A DNA stretch of 48,512 nt, taken from positions 1-48,512 of the forward strand of contig CAISYC010000030.1 of assembly GCA_903889565.1 (NCBI GenBank), read 5' to 3'. Made by a program: the position numbers and the translations under genes. Shown piece after piece: positions 32,975 to 42,697 of the stretch. The notes below the pieces were generated by a model. That model ran no database searches. It was not told where the DNA came from and worked only from the letters and a program-made list of their open reading frames with translations. The stretch's first letter is position 1; each line of letters begins with the position of its first letter. The stretch is from an uncultured beta proteobacterium. Its GTDB lineage: Bacteria; Pseudomonadota; Gammaproteobacteria; Burkholderiales; SG8-41.

Positions 32975-34429
32975 GTGAGCGAAGAAATACTGATCAACGT
33001 GACGCCGCAGGAAACGCGCGTCGCGGTCATCCAGCAGGGCGTGGTGCAGGAGGTGCAGATCGAGCGCACCTCGGCGCGCGGCTGGGTCGGCAATATTTAC
33101 ATGGGGCGCGTGGTGCGGGTCCTGCCCGGCATGCAATCGGCGTTTGTCGATATCGGCGGCGCGCGCGCAGCCTTTCTGCATGTTGCGGATTTGTGGGGGC
33201 ACCGGCAGGACGGCGCCGAGGCGAAACCGATCGAGCGCCTGCTGTCGGAAGGGCAGAACCTGATGGTGCAGGTGATCAAGGACCCGATCGGCACCAAAGG
33301 CGCGCGGCTGTCGACGCAGATCAGCCTCGCCGGCCGCCTGCTGGTGTACCTGCCGCAGGAATCCCATATCGGCATTTCGCAACGCATCGAAGACGAGGAA
33401 GAGCGCCTGCATCTGCGCGACAAGCTGCAGCAGCTGCTGCCGCCCGAGGTCACCGGCGGCTTCATCATCCGCACCATGGCGGAAGCGGCAAGCGATCGCG
33501 AACTTACCACCGACATCGAATACCTGCGCAAGCTGTGGGGCGACATCAAGGAAAAGGCGAAATCCGCCGCACCGGCCGCCGCGCTCTATCAGGACCTCAA
33601 TCTCGGTTTGCGGGTTGCGCGTGATTTCGTCAACGACGACACCACCCGCATCCTGATCGATTCGCGCGAGACCTTCCAGAAGGTGCAGGGCTTCGCGCAG
33701 GAGTTCACGCCGAATGTGGCGCCGCGCCTCGAGCATTATTCGGGCGAGCGGCCGCTGTTTGACCTCTACGGCGTCGAGGACGAAATCGAAAAGGCGCTGG
33801 CGCGCCGCGTCGACCTCAAATCCGGCGGCTATCTGATCATCGACCAGACCGAGGCACTGACCACGGTTGACGTCAACACCGGCGGCTTCGTCGGCGGACG
33901 TAGTTTCGATGACACCATTTTCAAGACCAACCTGGAGGCGGCGCAGGTGGCCGCGCGCCAGCTGCGCTTGCGCAATCTGGGCGGCATCATCATTGTCGAT
34001 TTCATCGACATGGACAACGAAGAGCACAAGAACGCGGTGCTCAACGAATTCCGCAAGGCGCTGGCGCGCGACCGCACGCGAATGACAGTGAACGGCTTTA
34101 CGCAGCTGGGGCTCGTCGAGATGACGCGCAAGCGCACGCGCGAAAGCCTCGCTCACGTCCTGTGCGAACCCTGCCCGGTATGCGAAGGGCGCGGCGAACT
34201 GAAAACCGCGCAGACCGTGTGTTACCAGATTTTGCGCGAACTGCTGCGCGAGGCGCGCCAGTTCGACGCGCGCGAATTCCGCATTCTTGCCTCGCAGTTC
34301 GTGATCGACATGTTTCTCGACGAGGAATCGCAGAGCCTTGCCATGCTGTCGGATTTCATCGGCAAGCCGGTGTCACTGCAGGTCGAGTCGCAATACAACC
34401 AGGAGCAGTTCGACATCGTGCTGATGTAA
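32975..34429 (+). CDS. rng: Ribonuclease G
   Basis: A 484-residue RNase E/G family endoribonuclease that matures 16S rRNA 5' ends and degrades mRNA. An S1 domain (about 35-130) is followed by the catalytic core with VDVNTGGFVG and IIIVDFIDMDN, whose Asp residues bind Mg, and the Zn-link CEPCPVCEG. The length equals E. coli RNase G and no long disordered C-terminus is present, which separates it from RNase E. GTG 32975 is the start. It closes the nadD-rng operon. Confidence 0.96.
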   Translation: MSEEILINVTPQETRVAVIQQGVVQEVQIERTSARGWVGNIYMGRVVRVLPGMQSAFVDIGGARAAFLHVADLWGHRQDGAEAKPIERLLSEGQNLMVQVIKDPIGTKGARLSTQISLAGRLLVYLPQESHIGISQRIEDEEERLHLRDKLQQLLPPEVTGGFIIRTMAEAASDRELTTDIEYLRKLWGDIKEKAKSAAPAAALYQDLNLGLRVARDFVNDDTTRILIDSRETFQKVQGFAQEFTPNVAPRLEHYSGERPLFDLYGVEDEIEKALARRVDLKSGGYLIIDQTEALTTVDVNTGGFVGGRSFDDTIFKTNLEAAQVAARQLRLRNLGGIIIVDFIDMDNEEHKNAVLNEFRKALARDRTRMTVNGFTQLGLVEMTRKRTRESLAHVLCEPCPVCEGRGELKTAQTVCYQILRELLREARQFDAREFRILASQFVIDMFLDEESQSLAMLSDFIGKPVSLQVESQYNQEQFDIVLM

Positions 34430-35027
34430 TCTGCGCTGCCGCGCCGGGCGACTGTTTGCGGTCGAGGCCGAAAAAGCTGCGGATGCGGGCGAGTATCCCC
34501 GGGTGTTCGCGCAACGCGCGCCGGACGAACAATTCGGCGTCGGCCGCCTTGAGTTTTCGATCGAGATCGGCCTGACGCGCGGCCAGCCTGCGCGAAAAAT
34601 CCTCCGCCAGCTGCTCCTGCTTGCGCGTCCGGTAATCAGGTTGACGAGCCGCCAGCTTGGCGGCGATGGCCGATCACGCACGAAATCGGTCAAACAGCAG
34701 CGCGGCGTGCAGCGGTCGTAGCCAAGCTCAAAACGGCCGCATGCATTGCGGCGCGGGTGCGGTGGCGACTGGTCACGACGCCAAACGCGGTGCACACTGT
34801 GCTCAGCGGCGGTGACGCCAGATTTGCCGCGTAATGCAAGGCGACCGACCCAGCGCGAAGGGGGCTTTGGGCGGCTCACGAATAACGACCGCGCCGGCAG
34901 CAATATCCTCTCCGTCAGAGATGGTATTTGCGGCGGTCTCGCCGCGGCGGTTGGTTGTCGCCGCGAGAGTAGATTGTCCGGTTCGACCATCCTTTACTGG
35001 CCTGCATACATCGCTGATGGTCAAATT
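34430..35027. other. ~600-bp gap with a possible decayed gene on the minus strand
   Basis: No intact gene is supported. On the minus strand, frame 34673 down to about 34440 reads like true protein (RTRKQEQLAEDFSRRLAARQ, later REHPGILARIRSFFGL) but begins right after an in-frame TGA with no start codon. It could be the 3' remnant of a gene or a frameshifted one; I do not recognise the family. The rest, up to 35027, has no convincing frame. Confidence 0.35.
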
Positions 35028-35213
35028 TTAGTGATGCCAATCGACGAGGTCGTCGGCTTCAAGCTGAATGTCATTCCACGCCTCGACGACCGCTTGATCA
35101 TTCAACCGTACAAGTTCAGCAATTCGTACCGGATCATCTTTTTCCGGCGGGAAATGGTTGATTTGAGCAGTCGTTAGTCGGAATGCCTGTTCAAAAAACT
35201 GTTCGGGATCCAT
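35028..35213 (-). CDS. Small acidic hypothetical protein
   Basis: A 61-residue acidic protein, MDPEQFFEQAFRLTTAQINH onward, ending in LEADDLVDWHH. I do not recognise it. A strong ribosome binding site AGGAGG precedes the ATG at about 6 bases, which argues that it is real. It is helical in character with no membrane segment. It lies upstream of the decayed-looking stretch on the same strand and may once have been the first gene of a small operon. Confidence 0.6.
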   Translation of the reverse strand: MDPEQFFEQAFRLTTAQINHFPPEKDDPVRIAELVRLNDQAVVEAWNDIQLEADDLVDWHH

Positions 35214-35385
35214 ATGCGCCCTCCTTTTCTAACGCGTCCGCCAAGGCGGACCGATAAATTCCGGACTTTAAATTAGTTTACTTGTGTCAAACCGCGGAGG
35301 CATTTGACCGAAATCAATCCGCATCCGGCGGCGCCCGCCGACAATGTTCGTTATGCTGGCGGTTGATGGTGAGGAGGGTTCTGAC

Positions 35386-36861
35386 ATGTTCGAATCGGCT
35401 GAAATCGGTCACCGCATTGCCAAGCGCGAATACGACGGCACCGTGCCCAAGCTGCGCGAAGCCCTGCTCAAGGCGCAATACGATCTGCTCGCGGACAGGG
35501 GCTTTCCGGTGATCATCATCATCGGCGGCGTCGATGGCGCCGGCAAGGGCGAGACGGTCAACATCCTGAACGAATGGATGGATCCGCGGCATATTCATAC
35601 GCATGCCTTCGCCGAAATGTCCGATGAAGAACGCGAACGTCCGCGCATGTGGCGCTACTGGCGCGCGTTGCCGCCGAAGGGACGCATCGGTATTTTGTTC
35701 GGCGGCTGGCACACCGATCCGATCGTCAATCGCGTGATCGGCCGCACCGATGCCAACGAGATGCGGCTGGCAATGGAGGAAATCGTCCATTTCGAGCGCA
35801 TGCTCGCGGACGAAGGCGCGCTGATTCTGAAGTTCTGGTTCCATCTATCGAAGAAGGCGCAGCGTACGCGGCTCAAGGCGCTGGAGGCCGATCCGAAGAC
35901 GCGCTGGCGGGTTACCGATACCGACTGGGAGCGCTTCAAGCTCTATGACCGTTTCCGCAAGGTGTCGGAGAGCGCATTACGCGAAACCAGCACCGGTTAT
36001 GCGCCGTGGATCGTGGTCGAGGGCAGCGATCCGAACTACCGCTATGTGACGGTCGGCCGCACGGTGCTCGACGCGCTGAAAAAGCGGCTTGCCGGCAAAC
36101 GGCCGGCGGTGAGCCGGGCGGCGGCGCTGCCGGAGCCCGCGCTTGACGGACGCACGGTGCTTTCAAGTCTCGACTACACCAGCACGCTTGCGCACAAGGC
36201 ATATGGCAAGAAGCTCGAAAAATACCAGGGACAGTTGAATCTGCTCAGCAGGCACAAAAAATTCAGCCAGAAGTCGCTGATTGTCGTTTTCGAAGGCGCG
36301 GATGCCGCCGGCAAGGGCGGTGCCATTCGTCGCGTTACCGGCGCGCTCGACGCGCGTCATTACCAGGTGACTCCGGTGGCGGCGCCGACCGAAGAGGAAC
36401 GCGCGCAACCGTACCTGTGGCGCTTTTGGCGCCATTTGCCGCGCAAGGGGCGGGTGACGATTTTCGACCGCTCGTGGTACGGCCGCGTGCTGGTCGAGCG
36501 CGTCGAGAAATTCTGCTCCGAGGAGGACTGGATGCGCGCCTTTCACGAAATCAATGATTTCGAGGCGCAGCTCGCCGAGGCCGGCGGCGTGGTGGTCAAA
36601 TTCTGGCTGACCATCACCAAGGAGGAGCAGTTGCGGCGTTTTCGCGAACGTGAAAAAACGCCGTTCAAGACGTTCAAGATAACGGCCGAGGACTGGCGCA
36701 ACCGCAAGAAATGGGACGACTACGAGCGCGCGGTGTGCGACATGATTGAGCGCACCAGCAACGATCAGGCGCCGTGGGTACTGATACCGGCCAACGACAA
36801 ATACAGCGCGCGTATCCGGATTCTGCAGACGCTGTGCGAGCGGCTCGAAGCCGCGCTTTGA
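35386..36861 (+). CDS. pap: Polyphosphate:AMP phosphotransferase (double-domain PPK2)
   Basis: A 491-residue class II PPK2-type enzyme with two fused PPK2 domains, which phosphorylates AMP to ADP using polyphosphate. The first domain has IIGGVDGAGKGETVN (about residue 45) and the second EGADAAGKGGAIRR (about 305) with FDRSWYGRVLVERVE. Double-domain forms are the AMP-specific Pap type; the catalytic copy is normally the C-terminal one, consistent with its better lid motifs. ATG 35386 has GAGGAGGG 7 bases upstream; the longer frame from 35344 is less likely. Confidence 0.94.
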   Translation: MFESAEIGHRIAKREYDGTVPKLREALLKAQYDLLADRGFPVIIIIGGVDGAGKGETVNILNEWMDPRHIHTHAFAEMSDEERERPRMWRYWRALPPKGRIGILFGGWHTDPIVNRVIGRTDANEMRLAMEEIVHFERMLADEGALILKFWFHLSKKAQRTRLKALEADPKTRWRVTDTDWERFKLYDRFRKVSESALRETSTGYAPWIVVEGSDPNYRYVTVGRTVLDALKKRLAGKRPAVSRAAALPEPALDGRTVLSSLDYTSTLAHKAYGKKLEKYQGQLNLLSRHKKFSQKSLIVVFEGADAAGKGGAIRRVTGALDARHYQVTPVAAPTEEERAQPYLWRFWRHLPRKGRVTIFDRSWYGRVLVERVEKFCSEEDWMRAFHEINDFEAQLAEAGGVVVKFWLTITKEEQLRRFREREKTPFKTFKITAEDWRNRKKWDDYERAVCDMIERTSNDQAPWVLIPANDKYSARIRILQTLCERLEAAL

Positions 36862-36877
36862 ACGCGCAAGCTTCGGG

Positions 36878-38842
36878 TTAGACCGTTGCCGGCGCCGGCA
36901 GCGGCGCGGGTTCAATCACGGCAGGCTCGACCGCTTCGCCGTCGAGGCTGGCCTGAATGCGGGCCAGCACCTCGCGCTGCTGCTCGAGTACCACGCGCTG
37001 CGTTTCAAGCTGTTTCATGCGGCTTTCGACCGAACTGATGTTGTCGCGGATTTTCTTGAAATTCTCCAGGCGCTTGGACAGCACCTGTTCGTGTTCCTTG
37101 ATCTGCAGATTGAGCGGATTGAGCGCCGATTTGATCCAGCTCTCCGCATCCATGCGCGTCATTTCGAACACCTGCCGCGCTTCGCCGACCAGGCTTTCAT
37201 AGAATTTGACGACGACAAAATCCTTGTATTTGGCGACATTGACCGGGTCTTTGCAGAACTGCCGCGCGGTCGCCTGCAGACCGGTCATGGTCAAGGTGTG
37301 TTTTTCGAGATTGAGCGATGGCGGAACGAGTTTCGCGAAACCGAATTTTTCATGGAAGTGGGCGTAGGTCATGTCGACCAGCCCCTTGATCTGGTTTGCG
37401 AAGTTCAGGATCTTGCTCGAGACCGAGGTGAAATGCTGGAACAGCATCTGCATGTTTTTCCAGAGGCCGGCTGTGGTCCATGCGCCTTCGATGAATTCGC
37501 GGTCCTTGTTCAGCACTGCCTCGATCGAATCATCCTCAAGTTGCTTCAGTAACGTCGCGCCCTGGCCGGTCACGGTGTTGTAGGTGGCGCGGAAGGCCTG
37601 CACCGTGGCCTGGTAATTGGTCCGGTCGGCTTCAAGTCGCGCCACCATCGATTGCGCCATGCTGCGGCTTTTGCCGGACATGCCCGCAAGCTCCTTGAGT
37701 TCGGTGTGCGTCGCCGTCAGCTGGTTCGCCACTGCCGTGCGCGAGGCGGCGACCATGGTGCCGATCTCGCGCTGCACCGCCGCGCGCATGATTTCCTGCT
37801 TGGCAGGGATGATTTCGGAGGCGAGCAGGTGTTCGAGTTGCTGGATGCCGCTTTTCAGCAGCAGTTCGTTGTCGTCGCGCACGCGCGCGAGCAGCGCTTT
37901 TTGCGCCGACACCGCCATCACATGCGAGCGCGGCAGCATCAGCATATTGGCGGTGGCATCGATCTGGCGGTCGACGTCGCTGCTGATCTGCTCGCCGGTT
38001 TTCAATTCATCCCACATCAGATCGATTTTGTTCAACACGGCAATGCGCCGCGTTGCCGCCGGCTGCACGTATTTCTGCCAGACCTCGAGGTCTGACTTGG
38101 TGACGCCGGTGTCGATCGCCAGCAGAAACAGGATCGCGTGCGCGTTTGGAATCATCGACAGCGTCAGCTCGGGCTCGGTGCCCAGCGCGTTGAGACCCGG
38201 CGTATCGAGCACGACGAGACCGCTTTTCAGCAGCGGGTGCGGATAGCTGATGATGGCGTGGCGCCACGCCGGCACTTCGACCTGGTCGCCGTCCTTGACG
38301 ACGACCGTGGTCGACAGCGGGTCGTTTTCGTCCCACAGACCGAGTGACTTGGCCTCGTCGAGACTGACCGTCTTGACCTCGACCAGGTGTTTCATCGCCT
38401 TGGCCATTTCGTCGCGCGAATCGATGTCGAGCCTGACCTTGATCCACTCCACCGGCTGGCGTTTTAACGCGCCGACGCTTTCCTGACGCTTGCGGGTTTC
38501 GATCGGCAGCAGCCGTATATAGGGTTCGTCGGCCGGGTCATGAAAAATTTCGGTCGGGCACATGGTCGTGCGCCCCACATTCGACGGCAGCAGGCGCTGC
38601 TTGAAGTCGGAAAAGAACATCGCATTGATGAGTTCGGTCTTGCCGCGCGAGAACTCGGCGAGAAATGCGAGCGTCATGCGATCATTGCGCAGACTTTCGA
38701 TCAGATCGTAAATCCGCAGCGATTGCTGGATGTCGGCATAGCCGTTCGTATCGAGCCACGATTTATAGGACTCGATGCCGGAAATCATTTGCGTGCGCCA
38801 CTCCTGATAGTGCGCGACTTCCTGTTCGAGTTGGCTCGTCAT
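36878..38842 (-). CDS. Dynamin-like GTPase (DLP1)
   Basis: A 654-residue bacterial dynamin-family protein. The GTPase motifs are recognisable: G1 AEFSRGKTE (residues 62-70, with Ala for the usual first Gly), G2 threonines in GRTTMCPTE (90-98), G3 DTPG (213-216) and G4 NKID (271-274). Long helical stalk-like segments follow to about residue 630, then a Pro-rich tail. Such proteins remodel or repair membranes. It lies 158 bp downstream of a collinear paralogue on the same strand. The pair differs mainly in the GTPase motifs, suggesting a heteromeric machine. Confidence 0.92.
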   Translation of the reverse strand: MTSQLEQEVAHYQEWRTQMISGIESYKSWLDTNGYADIQQSLRIYDLIESLRNDRMTLAFLAEFSRGKTELINAMFFSDFKQRLLPSNVGRTTMCPTEIFHDPADEPYIRLLPIETRKRQESVGALKRQPVEWIKVRLDIDSRDEMAKAMKHLVEVKTVSLDEAKSLGLWDENDPLSTTVVVKDGDQVEVPAWRHAIISYPHPLLKSGLVVLDTPGLNALGTEPELTLSMIPNAHAILFLLAIDTGVTKSDLEVWQKYVQPAATRRIAVLNKIDLMWDELKTGEQISSDVDRQIDATANMLMLPRSHVMAVSAQKALLARVRDDNELLLKSGIQQLEHLLASEIIPAKQEIMRAAVQREIGTMVAASRTAVANQLTATHTELKELAGMSGKSRSMAQSMVARLEADRTNYQATVQAFRATYNTVTGQGATLLKQLEDDSIEAVLNKDREFIEGAWTTAGLWKNMQMLFQHFTSVSSKILNFANQIKGLVDMTYAHFHEKFGFAKLVPPSLNLEKHTLTMTGLQATARQFCKDPVNVAKYKDFVVVKFYESLVGEARQVFEMTRMDAESWIKSALNPLNLQIKEHEQVLSKRLENFKKIRDNISSVESRMKQLETQRVVLEQQREVLARIQASLDGEAVEPAVIEPAPLPAPATV

Positions 38843-39000
38843 CCGCGATTGGGGTCATCACCGGCGCCGCAGCCGGAAGGATAAAAAATCCCGCTTTTTC
38901 CGGAGCTTATGCGCAACACTTCATATGATACATCGGATTTGACGGAACGCAAACCGGCGCCCCGGCGGCGCGCCGGCAGGGCGGCGATGCTATGCCGGGG

Positions 39001-40890
39001 TCATGCCGCCGGCAGCGGATTGTTTTCGGTCGCGGGCCGGGCCGGCGGCGCGGTATTCAGCGCCAGATTGGTGCGCAGCAGGTCGAGTTGCTCGCCCTGC
39101 TTTTTCAGCGACTGGCGCTGGAAGTCGAGCTGCTTGATGCGTTCCTGCACCGAGGTCAGGTTGTCCTTCATGTTGCGCAGGCTTTCGACGCGTTTGAGCA
39201 TCAGCGTCTGCCGTTCCATGATCTGGCCATTGAGCGGGCCCAGCGCGCCGCGCAGCCAGTGTTCGGTGTCGATCCGGGTTAGTTCGAACTGCTGGCGCGC
39301 TTCTTCGACCATCCCGTCGTAGAATTTCTTGATCAGAAAGTCCTTGTAGGTCGCGATATTCAGCGGGTCGTGGCAGAACGAGCGCGCGTTTTCTTCGAGG
39401 CCGCGCATGGCGTCAAGGTGTTTTTGCAGCGTTAGCGGCGGCGGGCTCAGTTTGGCGAGACCGAAATTTTCGTGAAACTGCTGGTAAATGCCTTCGACGG
39501 CTTCGCGCAGTTTCACCGCGTAATTCATGATTTTTTCGACCTGCATGGCGAAATAGCCGAACAGGCCCTGCATGTTTTTCCACATGCCGGCGGTGGTCCA
39601 GGCACCCTGGATGAACTCGCGGTCGTGGCTCAGAATATCCTCGATGCGGTCGTCGTGCAGTGTTGCCAGCAGTTCCTGGCCCCGCGCATTGAGATCCGAG
39701 TAGATGACGTTGAAGGCGGCGACGCTTTTCTGGTAGAGCTTGCGTTCGTTTTCAAGCCGCGTCAGCATGTCCTGCGCGACGTTGCGGTTCTTGCCGAAGG
39801 TCGAGGTCAGATCCTGCATCTCCTTCACCGCGGCGATGAAGCGCGCCGCCACCGCCTGCCGCGCCGACTGCACCAGCGGACCGATTTCCTTGGCCACCGC
39901 CGACAGCAGCAGCGTCTGCCGCTCGGGAATCAGTTTTTCCGCGTGCAGTTTTTCGACGCGGTCGAAGGCGCTCATCAGCGCGGCCGATTCCTCATGCGCA
40001 AGGCGCGCCGCCACCGCCTGTTTGATCTGCAGCGAGAGCACGTTTTCGGCCGGCAACTCGAGGGTCTTGGCCACGCTTGCCGCGGTCGCCGCATCGGCGC
40101 CGGCGCCGCTGTCGAGAACGACGAATTTATGCGCCTGGGAATTTTGCGCGTATTGTTTCCAGACGTCGTGCGACGAGGTCGACAGTTCCTTGCCGAGCAC
40201 CATCAGCACCGATTGCGCGCTCGAAGCGATGCGCAATGCCACTTCCGGCTCGGCGGCCAGCATCTGCGGTCCCGGCGTGTAGAGAACGATGAGGCCGCTT
40301 TTCAGCATCGGGTGCGGCATGTTGATCAGCGCGTAGCGCCAGGCCGGGATCATGACTGCGTCGCCGCTGCGCTCGACGTTGGAGAGCGTCAGCGATTTGG
40401 CTTCGTCGATGCCGACCGCGCGTGATTCCATCAGGCTGCGCGTCGCCTCGGCGATCGATTCGGGCGAATCCGGATTGAGCCGCATGGTGATCCACTCGAT
40501 CGGACTGCGCCGCAGGTTGGCGATGCTCTCCTGCTTCTTGCGCGTGTCGATTGGCAGCACCCGCACGTACGGCGATTCGCTCGGATCATGAAAGATTTCC
40601 GTGGCGCAAAGGAATTCACTGCCGGCGCCGAGCGGCAGCAGGCCGCCGGGCAGGTCGGAAAACAGCAGCGCATTGATCAGACCGATCTTGTCCTCGGCCG
40701 ACTCGCCCATGAAGGCGAGGCGGATGCGGTCGTTGCGCAGTCCTTCGACCATGTCGTAGATGCGCAGCGTCTGCTCGATGTCGGCGTGGCCGTAGGTGTC
40801 CTGCCACGAGCGGAATTCGTCGATCGCCGCGACCAGTTTGGTGCGCCAATCGGTGTACTGGGCAATGCGTTGTTCTAGTTGGCTGGGCAT
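39001..40890 (-). CDS. Dynamin-like protein with degenerate GTPase motifs (DLP2)
   Basis: A 629-residue paralogue of the 36878-38842 protein, aligned in register from MxSQLEQ. Every nucleotide-binding motif has changed: G1 is GESAEDKIG (62-70, no second Gly and no Ser/Thr after Lys), the G2 threonine pair is SEFL (91-94), G3 is YTPG (204-207), and the G4 NKID is replaced by DSGA. The stalk regions stay similar (EFI.GAWTTAG.WKNMQ in both). It is probably a pseudo-GTPase that supports or regulates DLP1. Its start overlaps the end of the DUF167 gene by 16 bp, placing it in the proC operon. Confidence 0.9.
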   Translation of the reverse strand: MPSQLEQRIAQYTDWRTKLVAAIDEFRSWQDTYGHADIEQTLRIYDMVEGLRNDRIRLAFMGESAEDKIGLINALLFSDLPGGLLPLGAGSEFLCATEIFHDPSESPYVRVLPIDTRKKQESIANLRRSPIEWITMRLNPDSPESIAEATRSLMESRAVGIDEAKSLTLSNVERSGDAVMIPAWRYALINMPHPMLKSGLIVLYTPGPQMLAAEPEVALRIASSAQSVLMVLGKELSTSSHDVWKQYAQNSQAHKFVVLDSGAGADAATAASVAKTLELPAENVLSLQIKQAVAARLAHEESAALMSAFDRVEKLHAEKLIPERQTLLLSAVAKEIGPLVQSARQAVAARFIAAVKEMQDLTSTFGKNRNVAQDMLTRLENERKLYQKSVAAFNVIYSDLNARGQELLATLHDDRIEDILSHDREFIQGAWTTAGMWKNMQGLFGYFAMQVEKIMNYAVKLREAVEGIYQQFHENFGLAKLSPPPLTLQKHLDAMRGLEENARSFCHDPLNIATYKDFLIKKFYDGMVEEARQQFELTRIDTEHWLRGALGPLNGQIMERQTLMLKRVESLRNMKDNLTSVQERIKQLDFQRQSLKKQGEQLDLLRTNLALNTAPPARPATENNPLPAA

Positions 40891-41207
40891 GAAGCCTCCA
40901 GGCGGGCAAGCAATTTCATTGTATCGGCGTCGCAGCGGGCAAGTTCAACGATTTTTCGCCGGTTGCGGCTGCCCTGGCGGATGTTGATCTGCGAGAGAGG
41001 AAGCTTAAACCATTGATGCAGAAAGTCAATTACGGCCCGATTGGCTTTGTCATCGACCGCCGGCGCGGCGATTTTCAGTTTCAGCGCGTCGCCGTGCAGG
41101 CCCACCATCGCGGTGTTGCGCGCGTTGGGCTGGATATGCAGGGTCAAGGTGATTTTGCTGCGCGCGGGGTCGGTTTTCCACCAGCGCGCGACCGGCGCTG
41201 TCGTCAC
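40875..41207 (-). CDS. yggU: DUF167 (YggU) family protein
   Basis: A 110-residue YggU protein. The hallmark segments are LHIQPNARNT, GDALKLKIAAPAVDDKAN and INIRQGSRNRRKIVEL. Its function is unknown. I start at GTG 41207, which overlaps the yggT stop codon as GTGA; the long open frame beyond belongs to yggT in another frame. The first residues, VTTAPVARWWK, fit the family. It sits in the common yggT-yggU order. Confidence 0.9.
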   Translation of the reverse strand: MTTAPVARWWKTDPARSKITLTLHIQPNARNTAMVGLHGDALKLKIAAPAVDDKANRAVIDFLHQWFKLPLSQINIRQGSRNRRKIVELARCDADTMKLLARLEASCPAN

Positions 41208-41779
41208 AGCAGCCGCCCCAGATTGGCCTCCAGCCAGACCAGCGGCACGCCAAGCAGCAATTGGCACACCAGCAAAGCCGCCAACGGCGACAGATCGACG
41301 CCGCCGATCAAGGGGATCACCTGTTGAAACGGTCGCAGAAAGGGCCGCGTCACGCTGTTCAAAAGCGGCGCAATCGGGCTGTAAGGATTCACCCAGCTCA
41401 ACACGGCTTGCAGAATCAGCGCGCCCATTACGAGGTAAACCGCGAGCTGAAATAGCTGTATGGCGGCCATCGCCAGCAGCGCGACCGCCGCCACACCGGT
41501 CACCGCGCCGATTTGAAAGCCCTTGATCTCGACGATCAGCCACAGCTTCAGCATTTCCGTCAGCCACGCCAGCAGCAGGGTCGCCAGATCAAGTCCCCAC
41601 AGACCGGGGATCACCCGCCGCGTCGGGATGACAATGAAATTGGTGAGGGCGGCGACGAATTCGGAGAGCTGATTGCGTGCCGGCGCGCGCACCCATTGCA
41701 GAATGAAGCGCGCAAGCAGCGCGAAGGCGAACAGGTCGCCGAGCGTGGTGACGATAAAGGTCAGCGTCTGAGCCAGCAT
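41204..41779 (-). CDS. yggT: YggT family membrane protein
   Basis: A 191-residue integral membrane protein with two copies of the YggT unit, each a pair of helices. Each unit has the (L)QWV..P..N / SWVNPYSPIAPLLNSVTRPFLRP type signature. The family is linked to osmotic resistance in E. coli and to division-site membrane organisation in other bacteria. ATG 41779 is chosen because the family begins M(L)xQxL.F. It begins 7 bp after proC. Confidence 0.93.
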   Translation of the reverse strand: MLAQTLTFIVTTLGDLFAFALLARFILQWVRAPARNQLSEFVAALTNFIVIPTRRVIPGLWGLDLATLLLAWLTEMLKLWLIVEIKGFQIGAVTGVAAVALLAMAAIQLFQLAVYLVMGALILQAVLSWVNPYSPIAPLLNSVTRPFLRPFQQVIPLIGGVDLSPLAALLVCQLLLGVPLVWLEANLGRLL

Positions 41780-41786
41780 GATGAGG

Positions 41787-42611
41787 TCAGTATTTGCCGG
41801 GTTCGGCGCCGAGTTCGATGCCAAGCGCGCGGCTGCGGTCGTTCGCTGCATTAACGGCACGCATGATGGATTCCTTGACCCCGTTCGCGTGCATGCTTTT
41901 CAGCGCCGCTTCGGTGGTGCCGCCCTTGGAGGTCACGCGCTCGCGCAGAATGGCGACATCTTCGCTGCTGGCAGCCGCGAGGCGGGCCGCGCCGAGCACG
42001 GTTTCGAGCGTCAATTCCGCCGCCGTGGCGGGTGCGAGACCCAGCGCGCAGGCGGCGTCGCGTATCGCTTCCATGAAATAAAACACGTAGGCGGGGCCGC
42101 TGCCTGAAATTGCGGTCACCGCATCCAGTTGCGCTTCGTCATCGACCCACACGACTTTGCCGATGGCCTTGAGGATGCGCTCGACGCCGGCGCGTTGCTC
42201 CGCGGCCAGCCCCGCGGGTGCGCAGGCCGCAGTAATGCCGGCGCCGATGAGGGCCGGTGTGTTCGGCATGCAGCGAACGATACGCGCATAGCCGCCGAGC
42301 CAGCGCGCCAGATCGGTCACGCGTAAACCGGCGGCAATGCTCAACACGACCTGATTTTGCAGGCGTGCGCCGAGCGGCTGCAGGGCGCCGCGCATTTGTT
42401 GCGGCTTGACTGCCAGCACCACGACGTCACCGATCGCGCCGAGTTCTGCGAGGCCGGCCACCGCGGTCACACCGGCGTGTTTTGACAGTTGTGCACGCGC
42501 CGTTTCCAGCGGCTCGACAACACTGACCGCGCCGCCGTCGAAACCGTCGCGCAACAGTCCGCCGATGATGGCGCCGGCCATGTTGCCGCCGCCGATAAAG
42601 GTGATTTTCAT
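41787..42611 (-). CDS. proC: Pyrroline-5-carboxylate reductase
   Basis: A 274-residue enzyme that reduces pyrroline-5-carboxylate to proline with NAD(P)H. The dinucleotide-binding FIGGGNMAGAIIGGLL is at the N-terminus, VLAVKPQQM in the Rossmann region, and the ProC signature with SGSGPAYVFYFMEA and TSKGGTTEAAL at the C-terminus. The order yggS-proC-yggT is common in Proteobacteria. Confidence 0.97.
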   Translation of the reverse strand: MKITFIGGGNMAGAIIGGLLRDGFDGGAVSVVEPLETARAQLSKHAGVTAVAGLAELGAIGDVVVLAVKPQQMRGALQPLGARLQNQVVLSIAAGLRVTDLARWLGGYARIVRCMPNTPALIGAGITAACAPAGLAAEQRAGVERILKAIGKVVWVDDEAQLDAVTAISGSGPAYVFYFMEAIRDAACALGLAPATAAELTLETVLGAARLAAASSEDVAILRERVTSKGGTTEAALKSMHANGVKESIMRAVNAANDRSRALGIELGAEPGKY

Positions 42612-42697
42612 GAAGATGTCCGATTTAAACGCAATTAACGTGTCGCTCAGCCCTCGACCGCTATTCTAGGGCGTTGGCGCCAGTTCCGTGCCGTCGC

